This document shows, piece after piece, positions 60,211-64,000 of a DNA stretch of 64,000 bases; within the stretch, counting starts at the first letter, position 1, and every line of letters starts with the position of its first letter. Source of the stretch: Sphingobacteriaceae bacterium (GTDB taxonomy: Bacteria > Bacteroidota > Bacteroidia > Sphingobacteriales > Sphingobacteriaceae). The notes beneath the pieces are model-generated. The model was not told the DNA's origin, searched no databases, and worked only from the letters and a program-made list of their open reading frames with translations. The stretch covers positions 124,001 to 188,000 of the forward strand of contig CAHJWG010000006.1 in assembly GCA_903642215.1 (NCBI GenBank), in the 5' to 3' direction. Made by a program: the position numbers and the translations under genes.

Positions 60211-61011
60211 ATGCAAAAAACAATTTTCATCACAGGAGCATCAACAGGTTTAGGGAAAGCTACTGCCAAATTATTTCAGTCCAAAAACTGGAATGTAATT
60301 GCGACCATGCGAAACCCGGAAAAGGAAACAGAACTTACCCAACTGGAAAACATTACGCTTTTGCCGCTTGACGTTACTCAATCAGATCAGATTAAAAACA
60401 CTGTGGCCAAAGCTATCGCGTTACAAAACATTGATGTGGTGTTTAATAACGCCGGCTATGGGTTAATGGGTGCTTTGGAATCGTTTAGCGATGAACAAAT
60501 TTTAAAACAGATCGACACAAATCTATTGGGTGTGTTGCGTGTTACGCAGGCATTTATCCCTTATTTTAGAGAAAAGAAAAGCGGTTTGTTTATCAGCACC
60601 ACTTCCATGGGCGGACTTTTGGCGTTTCCTTTACACTCAATTTACCACGCCACCAAATTTGCTTTAGAAGGCTGGTCAGAAAGTATGTCGTTTGAATTAG
60701 GCTTGCATAATATCGGGATCAAAACCATTGCGCCGGGCGGTATTGCAACCGAATTTACAGGCAAATCGCTTGATAAAAGTATAAATCCTGACTATCAGCA
60801 ATTGGAGGACAAGCTTTTCGCTGCTATTGACAATATGAAATCAGCCTCAACTGCCGAACAAATTGCCGAAGTAGTTTATGAAGCTGCAACAGATGGAAAA
60901 GACCAGATTCGATATGTGGCAGGCGAAGATGCAAAAGCTTTGTATGCAAGGCGTTTGGAAATCGGTAATGAAGAATTTAGAAAAGAAATAAAAAAGCAAT
61001 TTTTGGGATAG
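60211..61011 (+). CDS. SDR family oxidoreductase
   Basis: A 266-residue classical SDR with the cofactor loop TGASTGLGKATA (residues 7-18), ATMRNPEK with an arginine that favours NADP(H), LDVTQSD, the NNAGYGLMG motif, the catalytic Ser in STTSMGGLL, YHATK with the active-site Tyr and Lys, and APGGIATEFTGKS. It is the same subgroup as the SDR at 28957. A stem-loop terminator follows, then an AraC-type regulator in the same direction, which may control it. The upstream region carries repeat copy 1. Substrate unknown. Confidence 0.93.
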   Translation: MQKTIFITGASTGLGKATAKLFQSKNWNVIATMRNPEKETELTQLENITLLPLDVTQSDQIKNTVAKAIALQNIDVVFNNAGYGLMGALESFSDEQILKQIDTNLLGVLRVTQAFIPYFREKKSGLFISTTSMGGLLAFPLHSIYHATKFALEGWSESMSFELGLHNIGIKTIAPGGIATEFTGKSLDKSINPDYQQLEDKLFAAIDNMKSASTAEQIAEVVYEAATDGKDQIRYVAGEDAKALYARRLEIGNEEFRKEIKKQFLG

Positions 61012-61024
61012 TAATCTAAATAAC

Positions 61025-61055
61025 CAGGCAAAGCCAAAAAAAATTTGCCTGTTTT
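61025..61055 (+). terminator. Intrinsic terminator behind the SDR
   Basis: CAGGCAAA (61025-61032) pairs with TTTGCCTG (61044-61051) over an 11-base A-rich loop, followed by TTTT. It separates the SDR from the AraC regulator. Confidence 0.7.
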
Positions 61056-61074
61056 GAATTGATAAAAAAAAATC

Positions 61075-61989
61075 ATGATTAATATTATTAATTCTGTATC
61101 TCAATTTCATCGTTTATTATCCTTGCCCGAGCCGGCACATCCATTAGTTAGCGTTGTTCGCGTTCCGGATATGCGCTTTAATAACAACATGATTTGGGAA
61201 TCCTTTTCTTTAAATTTTTATTGTGTGGCACTGAAAAGAGATATTGCAGGGAAAGTGAAATACGGGCAGCAGTATTACGATTATGACAAAGGCATCATGA
61301 CTTTTATTGCTCCGAAACAAGTTCATTCGCTTGATGCTTCTCAGGTTGATAGGTTAAATCAAGAGTCCGGGACAGGTTACATATTAATGTTTCACCCCAA
61401 TTTTTTATACAAACATCCACTTGCTGCAACGATTAAAAATTTCGGCTTCTTTTCTTATACGGTAAACGAAGCATTGCATCTTTCCGAAAAAGAAGAAAAA
61501 GATATAATCGGGATTTTTTATAAAATTGATGAAGAATATCAACACATAGACCGGCATACACAGGATATAATTCTTTCTCAAATTGATCTGTTGTTAAATT
61601 ACAGCAACCGGTTTTACGAAAGGCAGTTTATTACCCGGAAAGCTGTAAACCACGATTTGCTAACCAAGACGGAACAATTGTTAAATGAATGTTTTGAGCA
61701 GGAAGAAACGTTAAAAAACGGGTTGCCTACGGTAGAACTCCTGGCGGCCAAACTCAATTTATCTACTCATTATTTAAGCGATATGCTGCGTTCCCTTACC
61801 GGGCAAAGTGCCCAGCAACACATCCAGGGAAAGTTGATTGAAAAAGCTAAAGAATACTTAACCGTAACCAATCTATCCGTTGCCGAAATTGCCTATCAGT
61901 TAGGTTTTGAATATCCGCAATCATTCAACAAAATATTTAAAAAGAAAACGAATATTTCTCCGCTGGAGTTTCGGCAAACATTTAACTGA
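61075..61989 (+). CDS. AraC-family transcriptional regulator
   Basis: A 304-residue regulator. The N-terminal 170 residues are an AraC ligand-binding, cupin-like domain (SLNFYCVALKRDIAGKVKYG, YDYDKGIMTFIAPKQVHSLD). The C-terminal 100 residues carry the double helix-turn-helix: AAKLNLSTHYLSDMLRSLTG and the second with LSVAEIAYQLGFEYPQSFNK, followed by KTNISPLEFRQ. It binds DNA as a dimer and activates or represses nearby genes when the N-terminal domain meets its ligand. Likely targets are the flanking SDR genes. Near the middle the coding sequence holds TAAACGAAGCAT (61463-61474), a variant motif. Confidence 0.92.
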   Translation: MINIINSVSQFHRLLSLPEPAHPLVSVVRVPDMRFNNNMIWESFSLNFYCVALKRDIAGKVKYGQQYYDYDKGIMTFIAPKQVHSLDASQVDRLNQESGTGYILMFHPNFLYKHPLAATIKNFGFFSYTVNEALHLSEKEEKDIIGIFYKIDEEYQHIDRHTQDIILSQIDLLLNYSNRFYERQFITRKAVNHDLLTKTEQLLNECFEQEETLKNGLPTVELLAAKLNLSTHYLSDMLRSLTGQSAQQHIQGKLIEKAKEYLTVTNLSVAEIAYQLGFEYPQSFNKIFKKKTNISPLEFRQTFN

Positions 61990-62017
61990 TAATAGCTGGT
62001 TACAATCTTTTAATATA

Positions 62018-62056
62018 AATGCTTCGTTCTTAAATAAAGAGCGAAGCATTTTTTTT
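62018..62056 (+). terminator. Intrinsic terminator of the AraC gene
   Basis: AATGCTTCG (62018-62026) pairs with CGAAGCATT (62042-62050), and the stem continues inward through TTCTT/AAAGAG; eight T follow. The outer stem ATGCTTCG shares its first seven bases with the dispersed motif. Confidence 0.9.
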
Positions 62057-62088
62057 GAATTAAATATAAGGAAACTGGTTTTAGGTTG

Positions 62089-62222
62089 ATGCTTCTTTTA
62101 TCGGATATTTTTTGGGGAAGAAGGAAGATGTTCTCTATTAAAATAAATATTAGGATTAAAAATCCTTAGCTCGAAAGATCGGGGTTTTAAACCCCAACCA
62201 GTAAGAAAACCGGCGTAACGCC
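62089..62222 (+). repeat. Diverged 130-bp repeat, copy 2
   Basis: Starts with the exact motif (62089-62100, then TCGGATA), then GGGGAAGAA, GATTAAAAATC, TTAGCT, GAAAGAT, a GGGGTTT-T-AAACCCC palindrome, AGTAAGAAAA and a GGCGTAACGCC palindrome. The first palindrome matches GGTTT-AC-AAACC in copy 1, with both arms changed together. It lies about 105 bases ahead of the SDR at 62328. Confidence 0.8.
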
Positions 62223-62327
62223 AGCCGAGTATCGCGCAAACATCCGCAAAATGTACCATTAATACCGTTGGATGTGTTACCTCCGCTAACCGCAACTGCT
62301 GTAGGTTTGTACCATAAAAATTTAGTT

Positions 62328-63065
62328 ATGAAAACAGTATTGATAACCGGCGCAAACAAAAGCATTGGATTTGAAGCCGCCAGACAATTATTACAGCAAG
62401 GTTATTACGTTTACCTCGGCTGCCGGGATTTACAGAAAGGCGAACAGGCCGTTAGTCAGCTGCAGGCAGAAGGGTTAACTCAGGTAGAACTGATCGAAAT
62501 TAATGTTGATAAAATTGATTCGATAAAAGCAGCACGGGAAGTATTAGGCCAGAAAACCAAAGTGCTGGATGTACTGATTAACAACGCCGGAATCCTCGGC
62601 AGTATGCAGCAAACGCCGCTGGAAACAGACATCAGTATGTTTAAACAGGTTTTTGAAACCAACTTTTTTGGCGTGATCGAAGTAACACAAGCATTCATCG
62701 ATTTGCTGAAAGCTGCGCCGGAACCACGAATTGTAAACGTTACTTCCGGTTTGGGTTCGCTTACCCTGCAAAGCGACCCGACATGGAAATATTATCCTTA
62801 CAAAGCGGCCTGTTACGTTTCGTCCAAAGCGGCCTTAAACGCTTATACGATTGTGCTGGCTCATAACTTACGCGACACGCCGTTTAAAGTAAATGCCGTT
62901 GATCCGGGTTATACTGCAACTGATTTTAACCATCACTTCGGCCCCGGAACGGTACAAGATGCCGCTGCCCGAGTGGTAAAAGCAGCTGTTTTGGGATCTG
63001 ATGGCCCAACTGGTCAGTTTTTTAGCGATGATAATTCGCCGGAAACTGGGATTAGTCCTTGGTAA
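62328..63065 (+). CDS. SDR family oxidoreductase
   Basis: A protein of 245 residues from the ATG at 62328, directly before the nucleotide-binding strand MKTVLITGANKSIGFEAARQ; an in-frame ATG 60 bases upstream adds an unlikely leader. Marks: GANKSIG loop, LGCRDLQKGEQAV, NNAGILGSM, the catalytic serine in NVTSGLGSL, and YVSSKAAL with Tyr and Lys, then AVDPGYTATDFN. It belongs to the carbonyl-reductase-like branch, different from the SDRs at 28957 and 60211. It reduces an unknown carbonyl with NAD(P)H. A strong terminator follows. Confidence 0.93.
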   Translation: MKTVLITGANKSIGFEAARQLLQQGYYVYLGCRDLQKGEQAVSQLQAEGLTQVELIEINVDKIDSIKAAREVLGQKTKVLDVLINNAGILGSMQQTPLETDISMFKQVFETNFFGVIEVTQAFIDLLKAAPEPRIVNVTSGLGSLTLQSDPTWKYYPYKAACYVSSKAALNAYTIVLAHNLRDTPFKVNAVDPGYTATDFNHHFGPGTVQDAAARVVKAAVLGSDGPTGQFFSDDNSPETGISPW

Positions 63066-63094
63066 AAAGTTTCTATTTGTTAGGATTGTAATTT

Positions 63095-63135
63095 AAAAAA
63101 AGCTTCGCTCTCAACAGAGAGCGGAGCTTTTTTTT
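63095..63135 (+). terminator. Intrinsic terminator of the last SDR
   Basis: AGCTTCGCTCTC (63101-63112) pairs with GAGAGCGGAGCT (63117-63128) around a 4-base loop, flanked by an A-run and eight or more T, so it can stop transcription from either side. Confidence 0.92.
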
Positions 63136-63243
63136 AGTTTAAAATATTCTTTTGCTAATACTTCGTTTATCTAACATTTATTAAAGTGAAGAAAGGTTAT
63201 CAACAAAAAGTAGGATGATAAAATCAAAACTATGAAATATGTA

Positions 63244-63426
63244 CTAACTTTTCTTTATAAAGTCCAAATAGATTAGAATAGATAGTAGTAAAATCATTAT
63301 CAATCCTGTTCCAAACCTAATATTGATTTCTGTCTTCGTATAACCATTAAAATAATGCCCAACAAATATTAAAGATACCAGTAAAACGTAGAGAGGAAGA
63401 GTAGGCTTTTTCTTACCTGAACTCAC
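63244..63426 (-). CDS. Small membrane protein, 60 aa
   Basis: A 60-residue ORF with two hydrophobic segments (LPLYVLLVSLIFVGHYF and GTGLIMILLLSILIYL) and basic ends, MSSGKKKP and FIKKS, as expected for a small two-span membrane protein. I do not recognise a family. It stands alone between the last SDR and the cut GH92 gene. Composition supports a real gene better than most ORFs of this size. Confidence 0.5.
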   Translation of the reverse strand: MSSGKKKPTLPLYVLLVSLIFVGHYFNGYTKTEINIRFGTGLIMILLLSILIYLDFIKKS

Positions 63427-63485
63427 AATGAATTTCTAAAGAAGGTTTACAATTCAATCAATCTGAATTTTCAAATTCTTTCTCC

Positions 63486-64000
63486 TTACTTCCCACTAAA
63501 CGAATACGGAAAATCTCCACTTACAACACCTCTCGCCTTATTTGGCGTAGCCGATAGGTTAAAGTTGATATTTGCGCCCTGCATCATCGCCGAATGGCTC
63601 AACCAGTTTTTATCGTACGCTTTACCGTTTACCTGCATGGTGTTGATGTATTTATTTTCTGCGGAATTAGATGCTGCGTTTATCACTACTTTTTTACCAT
63701 TCTCCAGATTCAGCGTAATCTTTTTAAACAACGGCGTTCCTATAACATACTGATCTGTGGCGGGCGTAACCGGATAAAATCCCATCGCAGAAAACAAATA
63801 CCAGGCAGAAGTTTGTCCGTTATCTTCATCGCCGCAATAACCATCCGGCGTGGCTTTGTATAATTTGCGCATCGCTTCCCGAATCCAGTATTGCGTTTTC
63901 CAGGGCTGGCCGGCATAATTGTACAGATAAATCATGTGCTGGATCGGTTGGTTTCCGTGCGCATATTGCCCCATATCAGCAATCTGCATTTCGCGGATTT
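63486..64000 (-). CDS. GH92 alpha-mannosidase, C-terminal part (cut by window)
   Basis: The reading frame is open to the right edge; the visible part is about 171 residues of the C-terminal GH92 domain. It has IREMQIADMGQYAHGNQPI, YNYAGQPWKTQYWIREAM, DGYCGDEDNGQTSAWYLFSAMGFYPV and LFKKITLNLENGKKVVINA, ending SGDFPYSFSGK. The DEDNGQ-SAWY segment holds the catalytic-region Asp and Glu. It lacks the chitobiase-C-like domain of the 56156 enzyme and ends where GH92 enzymes usually do. Third GH92 in the window; the N-terminus lies outside. Confidence 0.9.
   Translation of the reverse strand, partial: IREMQIADMGQYAHGNQPIQHMIYLYNYAGQPWKTQYWIREAMRKLYKATPDGYCGDEDNGQTSAWYLFSAMGFYPVTPATDQYVIGTPLFKKITLNLENGKKVVINAASNSAENKYINTMQVNGKAYDKNWLSHSAMMQGANINFNLSATPNKARGVVSGDFPYSFSGK

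Larger units (their letters stand above)
61990..62327. other. Intergenic region: terminator, motif and repeat
   Basis: This 338-base gap holds the AraC gene's terminator (62018-62056), a full motif copy (62089) and the second copy of the 130-bp repeat up to about 62222. The last 100 bases before the SDR at 62328 have no clear feature. Confidence 0.7.

Noticed and set aside
59986..62222. Segmental duplication that includes the SDR genes
   Set aside because: The two SDR proteins behind the repeat copies belong to different branches, so only the intergenic repeat is shared.
1..64000. CRISPR array made by the dispersed motif
   Set aside because: Copies are hundreds to thousands of bases apart, lie on both strands and inside genes, and have no regular spacers; no cas genes are present.
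1..64000. Motif as a Chi- or KOPS-like polar site
   Set aside because: Forward and reverse copies are about equally frequent along the window, whereas those sites are strongly strand-biased. A larger segment could still show a bias.
1..64000. Motif as a simple by-product of signal-peptide leucine codons (CTT CTT TTA)
   Set aside because: This explains some near copies (9158, 21336, 58748), but most exact copies lie between genes or are read in other frames.
1..64000. tRNA, rRNA or riboswitch genes
   Set aside because: No cloverleaf, rRNA core or known riboswitch consensus was found in the gaps by reading; a covariance-model scan would be needed to exclude diverged RNAs.

Overview
The window looks like a piece of a Bacteroidota chromosome, most likely Sphingobacteriaceae (Mucilaginibacter/Pedobacter type). 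The reasons are a SusC/SusD pair, several TonB receptors that begin with a carboxypeptidase-regulatory-like domain, many glycoside hydrolase families (GH5, 15, 16, 18, 30, 76, 92), DUF4249, DUF1800/DUF1501 and DUF4142 proteins, weak ribosome binding sites and moderate GC (about 40-45% by eye). I saw no rRNA, tRNA, prophage, transposase gene or CRISPR array.

Layout. 1-3.3 kb: siderophore-type TonB receptor and a PepSY membrane protein (iron uptake, cut by the left edge). 3.7-9.2 kb: Tat-exported Nif3-like protein, a small unknown gene, a DUF1080 hydrolase, DUF4112 plus GH18 chitinase, and a GH76 mannanase. 9.4-19.2 kb: DUF1800/DUF1501 secreted pair, J-domain/KTSC protein, Cys-elbow amidotransferase-like protein, gamma-glutamyltransferase, DUF1810, a protein of unknown family and a DUF4142 lipoprotein. 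19.3-26.3 kb: a SusC-SusD-GH92 alpha-mannoside utilisation operon. 26.6-34.6 kb: YdcF-like protein, an SDR, a TonB receptor/DUF4249 pair and a pepsin-like lipoprotein. 34.8-39.1 kb: GH15 and a FecA-like receptor. 39.2-43.8 kb: an operon that reads as D-serine/D-amino-acid catabolism (GntP permease, RidA, fold-III PLP enzyme, M19 dipeptidase) with a VapC-type toxin-antitoxin pair inside it. 44.5-49.4 kb: GH5, heptaheme cytochrome, GH30 and GH16, probably for beta-glucan. 49.6-58.8 kb: GreA-like factor, a Pro-rich small ORF, a three-part peptidase/propeller/barrel protein, PBP1A and a second GH92. 59-64 kb: LD-carboxypeptidase, two SDRs with an AraC regulator, a small membrane protein and a third GH92 cut by the right edge.

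The most unusual feature belongs to no gene. A short motif, ATGCTTCTTTTA followed after about five variable bases by TAAAAA, is scattered through the whole window on both strands. I count 22 exact copies of the 12-mer, 9 exact copies of the sister form ATGCTGTTTTTA and many one-mismatch copies, where composition alone predicts about 0.02. Copies lie between genes, across stop codons, at start codons and inside coding sequence in several reading frames. Some are paired as inverted repeats, and two copies head a diverged repeat of about 130 bp. It resembles uptake-signal or REP-type elements in density and design, but I cannot assign it to a known family.

No promoter could be supported with confidence, so none is listed. 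Several starts were moved to the methionine directly before a clear signal peptide or first conserved motif.
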